Positions 7,488 through 17,800 of a stretch of 46,828 nt of DNA are shown here, piece by piece. Source of the stretch: JAGOVB01 sp964481175. Its GTDB lineage: Bacteria > Patescibacteriota > Minisyncoccia > Phycocordibacterales > PALSA-1337. The translations under genes were made by a program, and so were the position numbers. Below the pieces are notes generated by a model that worked only from the letters and a program-made list of their open reading frames with translations, did not search any database and was not told where the DNA came from. How positions within the stretch are numbered: position 1 is the stretch's first letter; each line of letters starts with the position of its first letter. The stretch lies in assembly GCA_964481175.1 (NCBI GenBank), contig CAYZSZ010000006.1, positions 1-46,828 on the forward strand, written 5' to 3'.

Positions 7488-8869
7488 TTTCGTGGGAACA
7501 GCATCGGCTTTCGTTTGAGCTCGAGCGCAGTAAAAATCTCTTTTGAAGTCTCTGGCATGATCGGTCCGAGATGATATGCGATGTTGGTGAGCTCTGACAA
7601 TAGATATTTTAGATCTTTTGTAGCTTCTGATGGATTTGTTTTGATCTTTTTAAACGGCTCTTCTTTTTGGATGTAAGCATCTGCCTCCCCTATTTTCTTC
7701 CAGATAAAATCTGCAGCTTCTTTTATGTTGAATCTCTCCATGGCAGAAACAAACTCAGGTGCGAATTCGTTTTTCTTTATTTCGATTGGAATATTGTTTG
7801 CCAAAACCATCTGGATCACGCGACTAGCGAGGTTTCCAATACCGTTTGCGAGATTGGCATTGTATGCAGTTTTAAATCCTTCAAAAGTAAAATCGCTGTC
7901 TTCAAACGGATTGAACTCGCGTATGACGTGATATCGCAATGCTTCTGCACCGTACTGTGCAATGAGCTCGAGAGGGCTCACTACATTACCGATGCTCTTT
8001 GACATCTTTTGTCCTCCGCTTGTAATAAAGCCATTGATAACGATGTGTCTGCTCGGCTCCATCCCTGCTGCCAAAAGCATAGCCTGCCACATTGCTGATT
8101 GCTGGCGGAGATTGTCCTTGCCGCAATATTGCACTGCTTCATGCCATTTTTCTTTATTAAAAATATAGTTTACCAATGCGTCGAACCAGACATACATGAC
8201 ATGATCATCATCACCCGGAACCGGCACACCCCATGGCATCTTTTCCTTTAGACGAGAGATGCTGAAGTCTTCTAATCCCCTTTTAACAAAGGCTTTTATT
8301 TCATTGAAACGGAAATCAGGGATGACGAGCGATGGATTTTTCTCATAGAGATCGAGAAGTGGTTTTTGAAATTGAGAAAATTTAAAGAAATAGTTTTCTT
8401 CGTCGATGAGCTCTATCTCTTGAGCTGGATGGATCGGACACTTTCCATTTACGAGTTCTGAATCGGTTTTTTCGAGCTCGCAACCAACACAATATTTTAC
8501 TTGGTATTTCTTTTTGTAAATAAATCCATTCTTATTACAAATATCCCAAAAATCTTGGGCATTTTTCTTGTGCTGTGGGTTTGTTGTGCGAATAAAATGA
8601 ACATCTGATATATGTAGCAGTGGAATCAGTTCTTTGAATTTTTCTGCATAACCATCGACATATGCCTGTGGATCGAGCTTTGCTTCGAGTGCTTTGCGGT
8701 ATAGCTTTATACCGTGTTCGTCAGTACCGGTATTGAAAAAAACATCGTAGCCCTGAGCTCTCTTGAAGCGAGCGATGACGTCAGCACGAATAATCTCTGT
8801 TGCAAAGCCTATATGCGGCTCAGCATTTACGTATGGAAGTGTGGTAGTGATATAAAATGATTTAGCCAT
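7484..8869 (-). CDS. metG: Methionyl-tRNA synthetase, short form
   Basis: Class I synthetase charging tRNA-Met. The Rossmann fold carries the HIGH variant HIGF (EPHIGFATEII) and KMSKS in GGQKMSKSIGN. A single zinc knuckle remains (CVGCELEKTDSELVNGKCPIH). The anticodon-binding helical domain follows at about 335-461. 461 residues, without the C-terminal tRNA-binding appendix of the long E. coli form. It overlaps the AI-2E-family gene by 8 bases and tatD by 4, so the run is translationally coupled. The gene is complete. Confidence 0.97.
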   Translation of the reverse strand: MAKSFYITTTLPYVNAEPHIGFATEIIRADVIARFKRAQGYDVFFNTGTDEHGIKLYRKALEAKLDPQAYVDGYAEKFKELIPLLHISDVHFIRTTNPQHKKNAQDFWDICNKNGFIYKKKYQVKYCVGCELEKTDSELVNGKCPIHPAQEIELIDEENYFFKFSQFQKPLLDLYEKNPSLVIPDFRFNEIKAFVKRGLEDFSISRLKEKMPWGVPVPGDDDHVMYVWFDALVNYIFNKEKWHEAVQYCGKDNLRQQSAMWQAMLLAAGMEPSRHIVINGFITSGGQKMSKSIGNVVSPLELIAQYGAEALRYHVIREFNPFEDSDFTFEGFKTAYNANLANGIGNLASRVIQMVLANNIPIEIKKNEFAPEFVSAMERFNIKEAADFIWKKIGEADAYIQKEEPFKKIKTNPSEATKDLKYLLSELTNIAYHLGPIMPETSKEIFTALELKRKPMLFPRK

Positions 8870-9860
8870 GGTGTATTTTGTGCTTTTCGATATCGTTTAC
8901 GTATTCCATAAGCGCAGCGGAAAGCGGTACAGCGAGGATCGCACCGAGGAATCCAGCGAGTTTTGCTCCAACTACCAAAGCGAGGATGACAATGATCGGT
9001 GATATACCGACAATCTTTTTTACTACCAATGGATAGAATAGATGATTTTCGAACTGATGGATGATGACATAGAGACCGAGTACCAATAGCCCGAGCGAAA
9101 GACCTCCATCTACAAATGAAATAATGATTGCAGGGAAAGCTGAGAGGATCGGCCCGAATATAGGGATGATCTCAAAAAGACCCGCGAGTGTTGCAAGTAA
9201 CAATGCATGCTTGATACCCAGAATCATGAGACCGAGATAGACCAAAACTCCCACGATCACTCCGAGGAGCACCTGCCCCTGGAGCCAGTACCCCATCTTT
9301 GCCTGTGAACGTTTCCAAAGATCGATGATGTACTCGTGATTTTTGATCGGGGTGATAATGCGGAGAAAGTTTCCTACTCCATCATCCTGTACCGCTAGAT
9401 AAAATGAAAGGACGATCATCAAGACAAAGCTCAATGCACCTCCGAATACCACGCTCACTGTTTTGAAAGTTCCCTCTCCTGTTCCAGCGATAACCTCACT
9501 GAAGTCTTCGATCACTTGGCGTATTGGGAATGATTTGTTTGCCAGAGAATCTGTCTTCCAAAGGTCACTCACACTGATACTCTGTGGTAAATTATCGAGA
9601 TAACCGACTGTCTCGCTCAAAAGAGATGGGACGAAGAATAGGAAAAAACCAGCTAACAATGAGCCAATAGTAATATATGTGATGAGGACAGCGAGCAGTC
9701 GCTTTACCTTGTGACGCTGAAACCAGTGGATAATAGGCTCTATTGCTGAAGCAATGACGATAGCAGCAAGTACAACGAGCAAAAGATCTCGCACATAGTA
9801 AAGTGCAAAAAATAGACCTGATATAAGGATAACTCGTACGATACTACCGGATGTGATCAT
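8862..9860 (-). CDS. AI-2E family transporter / permease (PF01594)
   Basis: About eight hydrophobic segments over 332 residues, with the family's long central soluble stretch (~60-140) and the C-terminal block GLFEIIPIFGPILSAFPAIIIS ... ILALVVGAKLAGFLGAILAVPL. Family members are transporters: some export AI-2, others are Na+/H+ antiporters, and most are uncharacterised. No substrate can be read from the sequence. It overlaps metG by 8 bases. A TACCAT box six bases before the ATG, with TGg upstream, is a weak candidate leaderless promoter. Confidence 0.9.
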   Translation of the reverse strand: MITSGSIVRVILISGLFFALYYVRDLLLVVLAAIVIASAIEPIIHWFQRHKVKRLLAVLITYITIGSLLAGFFLFFVPSLLSETVGYLDNLPQSISVSDLWKTDSLANKSFPIRQVIEDFSEVIAGTGEGTFKTVSVVFGGALSFVLMIVLSFYLAVQDDGVGNFLRIITPIKNHEYIIDLWKRSQAKMGYWLQGQVLLGVIVGVLVYLGLMILGIKHALLLATLAGLFEIIPIFGPILSAFPAIIISFVDGGLSLGLLVLGLYVIIHQFENHLFYPLVVKKIVGISPIIVILALVVGAKLAGFLGAILAVPLSAALMEYVNDIEKHKIHHG

Positions 9861-9879
9861 GCCCCAATGGTACCATTAT

Positions 9880-11136
9880 TTAGATTTTCAATAAAGATTT
9901 GAGTTTGCCTTTGTCTGGGTAAGAACCGACAAGAGCTATGTTTAGGTTTTTATCTACAAATAGCTCTTTTGCTAAATCTTGAACCTGCTCTGAAGTAACT
10001 TTCATTATCTTTGTATTTACTTCCTCTGCAGTCTCGATCTTACCTTTCAGTACTTCTTGGAAACCAAAGAATTCTCCTTGTGCGTCAGAAGTCTCGAGAC
10101 CTAGCTCAAGAGAGCCGATGATATTGTTTTTTGTACGATCAAGTTCTGCATCACTAACTTTTGTATCGATGAGTAATCTGCATTCTTCCAAAATGGCAGT
10201 GACCACTTCGTCCACTCGAGCCTTGTCGACTCCAGTAGATATAGAAAAGACACCATGATCAGTATATGCATCGTGGCTTGCATGGACGTAATACCCGACG
10301 CCCATCTTTGTTCTCAATCGCTCAAACAAGCGTGATGACATACCTCCGCCAAGCACATGTGCGAGGATGCGTGCGACCGGTGTGCGAGGACTCTGCACTG
10401 AGAGACCACGGATACCGATCACCAAGTGCGTCTGGTCAGTTTCTTTATTCTCGATCAAAACCTGAGGCTCACTCTGCTCATCAGTAACTGGGACTTTATT
10501 TGATTTTTGACCGACAGGGACATCTTTGAATCGTGATTCGATATCGATATCTCCATAGTTTCCAGAGACGACAACAATAGTTGTGCCGGTAGTATAATGT
10601 TCTTTTCGATAATTTATAAAATCCTGTCGAGTAAAGCTTTTTACGGTCTCGACTTTTCCAGCAATATTCCACCCTGCTGGAGTATCTCCATATAGAAGTT
10701 CCATGATCATATCCTGCACATGTCGATGTGGCATGTCTTGATACATCCGTATTTCTTCTGATATAACCCCCTTCTCTTTTTGGATCTCTGACTCTTCGAG
10801 GAGTGGATGTGTATACATATCCGAAATGATATCGAGCGCTTTTTCAAAATGTCGTGAACTCACCTTTGCATAGTAGCCGGTGTATTCCTGACTAGTAAAA
10901 GCGTTGTACTGTGCACCGATCGACTCTAGCTCATGACTGATATCGATCGACTTTGGACGAGTCGGGGTACCTTTAAACAACATATGTTCAAGAAAATGCG
11001 CCAAGCCGTTTGTCTTTGGAGTTTCGTATTTTGAACCAGTTTCAGTGAGTACCAAAATGGTTGCAGCCAAAGAATCGGTATTTGGTACCGTGATGACCCT
11101 CAGTCCATTATCTAATATTTTTTTCGAGTAGTGCAT
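9880..11136 (-). CDS. M16 family zinc metallopeptidase
   Basis: Processing-peptidase-like protease. The inverted zinc motif HFLEH (H47, E50, H51) lies in NGLAHFLEHMLFKGT, with the distal glutamate in the EEIRMYQDMP region. The C-terminal half is the usual second M16 lobe (LGGGMSSRLFERLRTKMGVGYYVHASH). At 418 residues this is the single-chain size of YmxG/PqqL-like bacterial members. No signal peptide is evident, so it is probably cytoplasmic. It overlaps the end of glyS by 29 bases on the same strand. Confidence 0.94.
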   Translation of the reverse strand: MHYSKKILDNGLRVITVPNTDSLAATILVLTETGSKYETPKTNGLAHFLEHMLFKGTPTRPKSIDISHELESIGAQYNAFTSQEYTGYYAKVSSRHFEKALDIISDMYTHPLLEESEIQKEKGVISEEIRMYQDMPHRHVQDMIMELLYGDTPAGWNIAGKVETVKSFTRQDFINYRKEHYTTGTTIVVVSGNYGDIDIESRFKDVPVGQKSNKVPVTDEQSEPQVLIENKETDQTHLVIGIRGLSVQSPRTPVARILAHVLGGGMSSRLFERLRTKMGVGYYVHASHDAYTDHGVFSISTGVDKARVDEVVTAILEECRLLIDTKVSDAELDRTKNNIIGSLELGLETSDAQGEFFGFQEVLKGKIETAEEVNTKIMKVTSEQVQDLAKELFVDKNLNIALVGSYPDKGKLKSLLKI

Positions 11137-12403
11137 GTAGTTCTTCGATAGTGACTCTCTCTTGCTTACCTGTATCTCGATCGCGTACAGTTACTTTTTG
11201 ATCTTTCTCTACCGTCTCAAAATCCACAGTCACACAATACGGTGTACCGATTTCGTCTTGTCGGCGATATCGTTTTCCAATATTTCCATTGTCATCAAAG
11301 ACGATGCCTGGGAACTTTGCACGTAGTCCTTTGTAAATCTCACGTGCCTTTTCGACTAGAACTGGTTTGTTTTTTAATAGTGGAAACACAGCTACTTTTA
11401 CTGGAGCAATCTTTGGTGAAATCTTGAGGAATACACGGAGCTCACCACCCAACATATCTTCGGTATATGCATCACAAAGGACTGCGAGGATAAGGCGACC
11501 GAGACCAAAGGTAGGCTCGATACAGTGCGGAATGTAACGTGTCTTTGTTTCTTCGTCGAAATAAGAAAGATCCGCTCCTGATGCAGTCGAATGATTTCGT
11601 AGATCAAAATCTGTTCGATATGCGAGACCGAGTAGCTCTTTTTGGCCGATTGGAAAATCGAACTCTGTGTCGACACTGTGCTTTGAATAATGTGCACGAT
11701 CTTCTGGCTTTATATCTACTTGGTGTATTTTTTCTTTAGTCAAACCGAGCTCCAAAAGAAAATCTACTTGTTCTTTTTGGAATGCTTTAAAGACACCCTC
11801 CCACGCATCAGGTTTTACAAAATACTCGATCTCCATCTGCTCGAGCTCTCGAACACGGAAGATAAAGTCACGAGGAGCGATCTCATTTCGAAATGCTTTA
11901 CCAATCTGCGCCATACCAAACGGAAGTTTTGGGTGGAATGAATCGATAACATTTTTAAAGTTTACAAACATACCTTGAGCTGTCTCTGGTCGGAGGTATG
12001 ACACTGAGGCGTCATCCTGCGCTGCACCGACATGCGTTTTGAACATCATGTTGAACTGCTTTTCTTCGCCTAGTTCCCCACCGCATTCTGGACATTTCTT
12101 TTTATCCTCTAGATGATCAGCTCGAAAACGGCGTTTGCATTTTTTACACTCTACAAGAGGATCAGAAAAACCTCCAACGTGGCCAGATGCTTTCCAGACT
12201 TCTTGATTCATCAAAATTGATGCGTCGATGCCGTACATGTCTTCTCGATCAGTAACAAAACGCTTCCACCAAACATTTTCTATATTTTTCTTGAGTGTGA
12301 CGCCGAGCGGACCATAGTCAAAAGTACCCGCAAGACCTCCGTAGATCTCTGAGCCTTGGTATATAAAACCTCTTTGTTTTGCAAGTGAAATTATTTTTTC
12401 CAT
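11108..12403 (-). CDS. glyS: Glycyl-tRNA synthetase, homodimeric type
   Basis: Class II synthetase of the eukaryote/archaea-like single-subunit type, not the alpha2-beta2 GlyQS form. Residues 1-~40 (LAKQRGFIYQGSEIYGGLAGTFDYGPLG) contain motif 1 elements. A zinc ribbon CKKCKRRFRADHLEDKKKCPEC is inserted near 85-105. Motif 2 falls around FRNEIAPRDFIFRVRELEQ, motif 3 around EPTFGLGRLI, and the anticodon domain is the final ~100 residues. 431 residues. The ATG overlaps the preceding stop in a TAATG arrangement, so it is translationally coupled to the 637-aa protein. Confidence 0.96.
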   Translation of the reverse strand: MEKIISLAKQRGFIYQGSEIYGGLAGTFDYGPLGVTLKKNIENVWWKRFVTDREDMYGIDASILMNQEVWKASGHVGGFSDPLVECKKCKRRFRADHLEDKKKCPECGGELGEEKQFNMMFKTHVGAAQDDASVSYLRPETAQGMFVNFKNVIDSFHPKLPFGMAQIGKAFRNEIAPRDFIFRVRELEQMEIEYFVKPDAWEGVFKAFQKEQVDFLLELGLTKEKIHQVDIKPEDRAHYSKHSVDTEFDFPIGQKELLGLAYRTDFDLRNHSTASGADLSYFDEETKTRYIPHCIEPTFGLGRLILAVLCDAYTEDMLGGELRVFLKISPKIAPVKVAVFPLLKNKPVLVEKAREIYKGLRAKFPGIVFDDNGNIGKRYRRQDEIGTPYCVTVDFETVEKDQKVTVRDRDTGKQERVTIEELHALLEKNIR

Positions 12404-14316
12404 TATCGTGTGATGGTGTCATCTCCGTTTTTAAACTGCGGATCGGTACTGAAACGTGTGGTGAGCTCACTTCTGCTTGAATATAGCGTAGTGCCAGTGA
12501 ATATGTCAATCGCTTTAAACGCTGCATTTTCGACTAGTGACAGTGTATTTTTGCCTACCTGGCTTACGCTCGGCTCAAATGATATTTGGAATGCCACTTC
12601 TCGACGTGCTGCACCAAAACCAGTGTAAGCAGGCACATCGCCAACATTCCAGACAATTGAGCCATCTTTGGTATCGTACTTGATGTCTTCTGTCTCTGGG
12701 CTTATTCTCCCTACCCACTTTACATACGGAGGTAGTTTTGAAGTTACCACTGCATCCGCAATACCGCTTGAGGTATTGTTTATTGTCCAAATAACGGTGT
12801 AGGTAGTTGCCTGCTCTGCCTTTGGCGGTATAGGTCCTGAGTTTTGGAATGGACCTGTAGATCGGACGATGACTGCACCGAGTCCTGCACTCGATGCTAT
12901 CTTTATATTTCTAACAGTATTTGAGGTGAGATTTTCTGGAACATTTTCTTCTGATACACGTCGTCCTTTTATACTGACATCCGCAGTCATGGTTGGATTT
13001 GTCTGTGCGCCTTTTGATCGTGGAGTGAATTTGAATATCACACGCCCACTCTCACCTGCTCCGATGCTTCTCAAGGCTTTGGTGGTCTGAGTATTCCAAA
13101 TGATTTCGTTGTCAGCAGATTTAAATAGTCCTTCATCTGGGTCAACTGAGTTTTTATCAAACACCATACCTGAAAACTTTACGCGGATTTCGGCATCAGA
13201 GACACTTGTAGGTAGATTGTTGAACCACTCTATTTCCGCTGTAACTGGCTGATCGTACTGTGCAACGTAGTCGCCATTGCCCTCTGAGTCATTGAGGGTT
13301 AGCTTTGTGGTGAGGAAAGGCTTCTTGATACGGAGTGATTGATTTGATGAGACAAATTCTGTACCGATAACCTTGTCACTTTTTGCACTTTGCAAACCAG
13401 TTGAAAATCTAAAGACGCGCTCCTCATCGTCCTGACCTTCTATCTTCCCTTTGAACTTTATTGTCTTTTTTTCTTGCGGCTTTAGATCACCAAGTCTCCA
13501 AGTAGCATTGTCTGTAAGCGGTTTTACATCAGAGCTTGTAAAAGTAAAACCAAACGGATAGTACGCATGGAGCATCATGTTTTTCAAAACTTGCTGAGAG
13601 TTTGATGATACTTGTACAGTGACTTCAAATTCTTGATTTGATTGAATTTCTTTAAATGAGGTAACGGTCATCGATACCGGTGCAGCACTGATGATCACTT
13701 CGTAAGGTTTTTCTTTGTAGTACAAAGCGTTCGAGCCCTTGATGCGGTACTCTACTTTTATCATGATTGTCTTTTTACTATTTTCTTCTCCGTACAAAAT
13801 AGTTCGAATTGTTTTTTGAGCGTATGCGCCTGGCTCAATATCAGGCAAAATTTGCTGATACCGTTTGTATTCAGTGCTTGTATCATCTGGATTTACAGTA
13901 CCAGATGGGAACTCTACGTTTAAGTCGACAACTTCGAGCTTGATATTGTTTTTGTTATAAATCTGAATATCAAATGGAAACTCATCCCCAGCCCCCGTTG
14001 AAAGTGGTCCTGAAACAGAAATATCGATGTTGTCTGCAGATACGATATTTGCACCCTTAAAGAGAAAGATCAGGCTCATGCCCAATGCAAGAACAAAAAA
14101 TATGAGTGACCCTATAAAGAATTTTGTAAAAAATGACATACCAGTATCAACATACTCGACAGGTTGCTCCTCAAAACTCTCTTCCGGATGCTGCCAGTCT
14201 GTCGGTACGGTATTTTGTTCAGGTTTAAATGAAACCTTGGTGGAATGGACTGTTTCAGGTCTATTTCGGGAATATAGGCTCTTTTGGAGCTTTGAGAGCT
14301 TACTTTCTTCGTTCAT
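12403..14316 (-). CDS. One-helix protein with repeated beta-sandwich domains
   Basis: 637 residues, not assignable to a named protein. The cytoplasmic N-terminus (~1-60, Gln/Pro-rich) is followed by one membrane helix (FFTKFFIGSLIFFVLALGMSLIFLF, ~63-87). A large extracellular region of several Ig/DUF11-like beta-sandwich modules comes next: DISVSGPLSTGAGDEFPFDIQIYNKN, then VTVQVSSNSQQVLKNMMLHAYYPF, and a C-terminal module with TTYTVIWTINNTSSGIADAVVTSKLP. This is the layout of an envelope scaffold or surface protein. Its place between recO and glyS gives no functional hint. TG-a-TATAAT ends seven bases before the ATG. Confidence 0.7.
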   Translation of the reverse strand: MNEESKLSKLQKSLYSRNRPETVHSTKVSFKPEQNTVPTDWQHPEESFEEQPVEYVDTGMSFFTKFFIGSLIFFVLALGMSLIFLFKGANIVSADNIDISVSGPLSTGAGDEFPFDIQIYNKNNIKLEVVDLNVEFPSGTVNPDDTSTEYKRYQQILPDIEPGAYAQKTIRTILYGEENSKKTIMIKVEYRIKGSNALYYKEKPYEVIISAAPVSMTVTSFKEIQSNQEFEVTVQVSSNSQQVLKNMMLHAYYPFGFTFTSSDVKPLTDNATWRLGDLKPQEKKTIKFKGKIEGQDDEERVFRFSTGLQSAKSDKVIGTEFVSSNQSLRIKKPFLTTKLTLNDSEGNGDYVAQYDQPVTAEIEWFNNLPTSVSDAEIRVKFSGMVFDKNSVDPDEGLFKSADNEIIWNTQTTKALRSIGAGESGRVIFKFTPRSKGAQTNPTMTADVSIKGRRVSEENVPENLTSNTVRNIKIASSAGLGAVIVRSTGPFQNSGPIPPKAEQATTYTVIWTINNTSSGIADAVVTSKLPPYVKWVGRISPETEDIKYDTKDGSIVWNVGDVPAYTGFGAARREVAFQISFEPSVSQVGKNTLSLVENAAFKAIDIFTGTTLYSSRSELTTRFSTDPQFKNGDDTITR

Positions 14317-14332
14317 TTCATGAATTATATCA
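14317..14332 (-). promoter_or_regulatory. Extended -10 of the 637-aa gene, using the recO stop
   Basis: TGA-TATAAT (14332-14324) on the minus strand. The TGA is also the recO stop codon. Seven bases separate the box from the ATG at 14316. Confidence 0.55.
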
Positions 14333-14812
14333 CAGTTGGCTTTCTTTCAAGCCTTTATTGATTAAGGCTATTAATTCTTTTTTATTATCGGTTATTTCTT
14401 TTTTGTCGATATATCCTAGCTCTGCGAGTATTTGTATCATCAAATTTGTCTCGTCTAGATTTTCTTTAAATAATTCTTCTTTTAAATAATCAAAAAGCGC
14501 TTCATGTTCCCCTTCTCCTTGGAGCAATCTCTTTATGACCGCCAAAATTTGGATATAGATTTTATTATTGCTACGCGAAATACCCGAAGCACTCGTGATC
14601 CGCCAGAATTCTTTTCCTTTGACCAAAGAGACAGAGGAAAAGCCGTAGTCCAATAAATGCGGACGTAGTTTTGATTTGTTTAGACGCACTCCTTGAGCGG
14701 TAGCAATAATCACACCGAACTCTCGAGTAAATATATGGTATATACGATTTGCTTCCCCGATCGGAGCACTCGAGAGGATAAAGCCTTCGGTCGTGTGTAC
14801 GGTGTACGCCAT
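14330..14812 (-). CDS. recO: Short DNA repair protein RecO
   Basis: RecFOR-pathway mediator that loads RecA onto SSB-coated DNA. The N-terminal OB domain is clear (TEGFILSSAPIGEANRIYHIFTREFGVIIATAQGVRLNKSKLRPHLLDYG), followed by a helical part (to ~160). At 160 residues it lacks the ~80-residue C-terminal part and zinc-finger cysteines of full-length RecO, as is common in CPR genomes. The frame ends on TGA with no sign of a disrupted downstream continuation. The ATG overlaps the ileS stop. Confidence 0.85.
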   Translation of the reverse strand: MAYTVHTTEGFILSSAPIGEANRIYHIFTREFGVIIATAQGVRLNKSKLRPHLLDYGFSSVSLVKGKEFWRITSASGISRSNNKIYIQILAVIKRLLQGEGEHEALFDYLKEELFKENLDETNLMIQILAELGYIDKKEITDNKKELIALINKGLKESQL

Positions 14813-17800
14813 TAGCGTTCGATAGTCATCGTCGTTCCTGCATCAGAGATGGTGAATACAACTTCTTTTATCTGTGCAACTTTGAGGAGAAGGTTTTTAT
14901 TTTTTTCGATAAGAACCTTTGTCTTTTCATCAGTTGATACTGCAAGCTTTGCTGGCTCACCCACCGAAAATCCTTTTTCTTTTCGTAAATCTTGGACGAG
15001 TCGGAGGAACTCTCGGACATCTCCCTCTTCTTTGAGCTCTGGAGTGATGACGTGGTCGAGGAGGACTTCTCCTTTTACTTCTTTGTCTTCAACAACTGAC
15101 TTTACGTTTACTTCGTCTTTGATCAATTCGACAAACTCAGCACTGACAAGCTCGCGCACAGAGAGTTTTGCGAGTGGCTGTCGTACTTTTATACTGAATC
15201 GTGTTCGCGCCTCGAGTCCAAATGTCACGATATCGCGAGTCTTTTTCATTTCTGCAATCACTTTATGATCGACTGGCTGTGATGTCGGCCAAGACGCTAG
15301 ATGCACGCTCTCAGTATTCCCTAGTCGCTGATACACATCTTCTGCAAAGAATGGCATAAACGGAGCGAGCAATTTTGAGAGTTCTAGCAAAACATATTTG
15401 GTCGTCTGGATTGCCTGAACATCACCATCTTTGAATCGATCACGTGAGCGTCGTAGATACCATGTAGATAGATCGTCGATAAAATCATTGAACGGCCGAG
15501 TTGCAGTGTGTAGCTCGTAGCTATCCATACCCCCAGTGACGATCTGCGCTGTCTCATGCAGTCGTGCGACAATCCATCGGTCGAGCACATTTGTTGAATG
15601 CATGCTTGCCGCTTCTGATTTTGCATACATTTCAAAGAAAGTGACTACATTATCGAGTCGGTTGATCACTTTTTTAACAACTTCATCGACACCCTTTTCA
15701 CTAAAGCGTAGATCCTCTCCCGCCATGGCTGGTGAAAGAAGCATAAAGTATCGGATAGCGTCAGCACCGAACTTGTTTACCACGTCCATCGGATCAGGAT
15801 AATTCTTTAAACTCTTTGACATCTTTTTGCCATCTTCTGCGAGCACGAGCCCATTTACGATCACATTTTGATATGGAGATTTTCCAAATAGCGCAGTCCC
15901 CAAAACAAGCATCGAGTAAAACCATCCTCGAGTCTGATCGAGTCCTTCAGCAATAAACTGAGCCGGATAACCTTTTATTTTTCCAAACCATTTTGGACGC
16001 ACTGGTTGAGATGCAAACGGCATTGAGCCTGATTCAAACCAACAGTCAAATACCTCAGGTACACGCTTCATCTCATGCCCTTTTGAATCGTGGAGAATAA
16101 CTTCATCGATATATGGACGATGAAAGTCGATCTTGTACTCTCTATTTCTTGGTAGCTGAGTAAAATGCAGTGTGCGAACTTCTGCATTATCAAAAAGCTT
16201 TGTATCACAGTCATCGTCTTTTCCTTCTGATAGAGCTTGTAGGATTTTTAGGGGTGTATTGTGACTGATGATGAGAATATTTTTGCCTTTGTATTTTTTG
16301 TCTATCTCATACACAAAACTACCTACACGTGCACGTACTTCAGATAGAGTCTCGAGACCTGAGATCTTTCGCTCAAACCATTCTTTTCGATCACGATACA
16401 TGTTCAAGATGTCAGACCATGGTCTGCCTTGGAACGTAGTTGCACCTACCTCAACGAGTCGTTTGTCCTCGATGACATGTTCGGTTTTGAGCCCGAGTGT
16501 ATCTGCTACGATTTTTGCAGTTTCTTTTGTTCTGAAAAAAGGAGAAATGAAAACCAAATCAATCTTTTTGTTTTTGAGTGACTCGGCTGACTTTTTAACC
16601 TGTTTTTTACCTTGCTCAGTCAAACCTTCTGGTTTGTGTATGTCAGCACTGATAAGATTATTTTTATTGCTCTCGATCTCACCGTGTCGCATCAATAGAA
16701 TATTGTTTCGAGGCTTACATGCTTTTTGAATATCAGAAAGCGAAGCAATTATTTTGGTTTCAGTTTTGCTTTTCCATACTGGAAGTGGCGCACCCCAGTA
16801 TCGGCTACGTGAGATAGCCCAGTCGCGTGCTCCTTCGAGCCAGTTTCCAAAGCGGTTAGCACCCACTGATTCTGGTACCCAGTGTACTTTTTTGTTTTCT
16901 GAAACGAGCTTGTTTTTGATTTCTGGGACTTTTACAAACCATGAAGAAGAAGCATAGTTAAGGAGTGGTGTATCACAACGCCAACAATGTGGGTATGAGT
17001 GGATCAGTTTTTCTTTTGCAAAAAGTGTTCCTTTACCCGCGAGGTACTTGATAACCTCTACATCTGTTCGCTGATGATCATCTTTTGGCTTGGCATCCAT
17101 CCCCTCAAATGGAGCGACTGTCATTTTACCATCGGGAGTAACGTGCTGGATAAATTTGAGATCGTACTTTTTTCCTAGGTCATAGTCATCCTGACCAAAT
17201 GCAGGCGCAATATGGACGATACCAGTTCCATCGGTAGTGGTGACAAACTCAGCTGGGTAGACTTTCCCTTCTTTTATATACGCATCAAAAACAGGAGTGT
17301 ACTTTGTACCAACCAAATCTTTTCCGAGCATTTCTTTTTCGACTGTGTATGCATCTTTTATTACTGCAAGTCGTTCTTTTGCAAGAATATAGAAATCCTC
17401 ACCTATTTTTATCTTTACATAAGTGATATCGGGACCGACTGCGAGTGCTGCATTCCCCGGTAATGTCCAAGGAGTAGTAGTCCATGCGAGTAGGTATGTA
17501 TTTGGTTCTATTTTAAATTTTACATAGACAGAAATATCAGTGATGTCTTTGTACCCCTGATTAACTTCAAAGTTTGAAAGTGTTGTTCCACAACGAGGAC
17601 AAAGCTGCATGCTTTTATACCCCTCGTATACAAGTCCTTTATCGTGCAACGTCTTAAATGCCCACCAAACAGACTCGGTGTACGAAGAATCCATCGTCCG
17701 ATAGTCGTTGTCCATATCCACCCATCGTCCAAAACGTGGCACGACTTCTTTCCAAATATGCGCATATCGAAGCACTGCATCACGTGCAGCAGTGTTAAAT

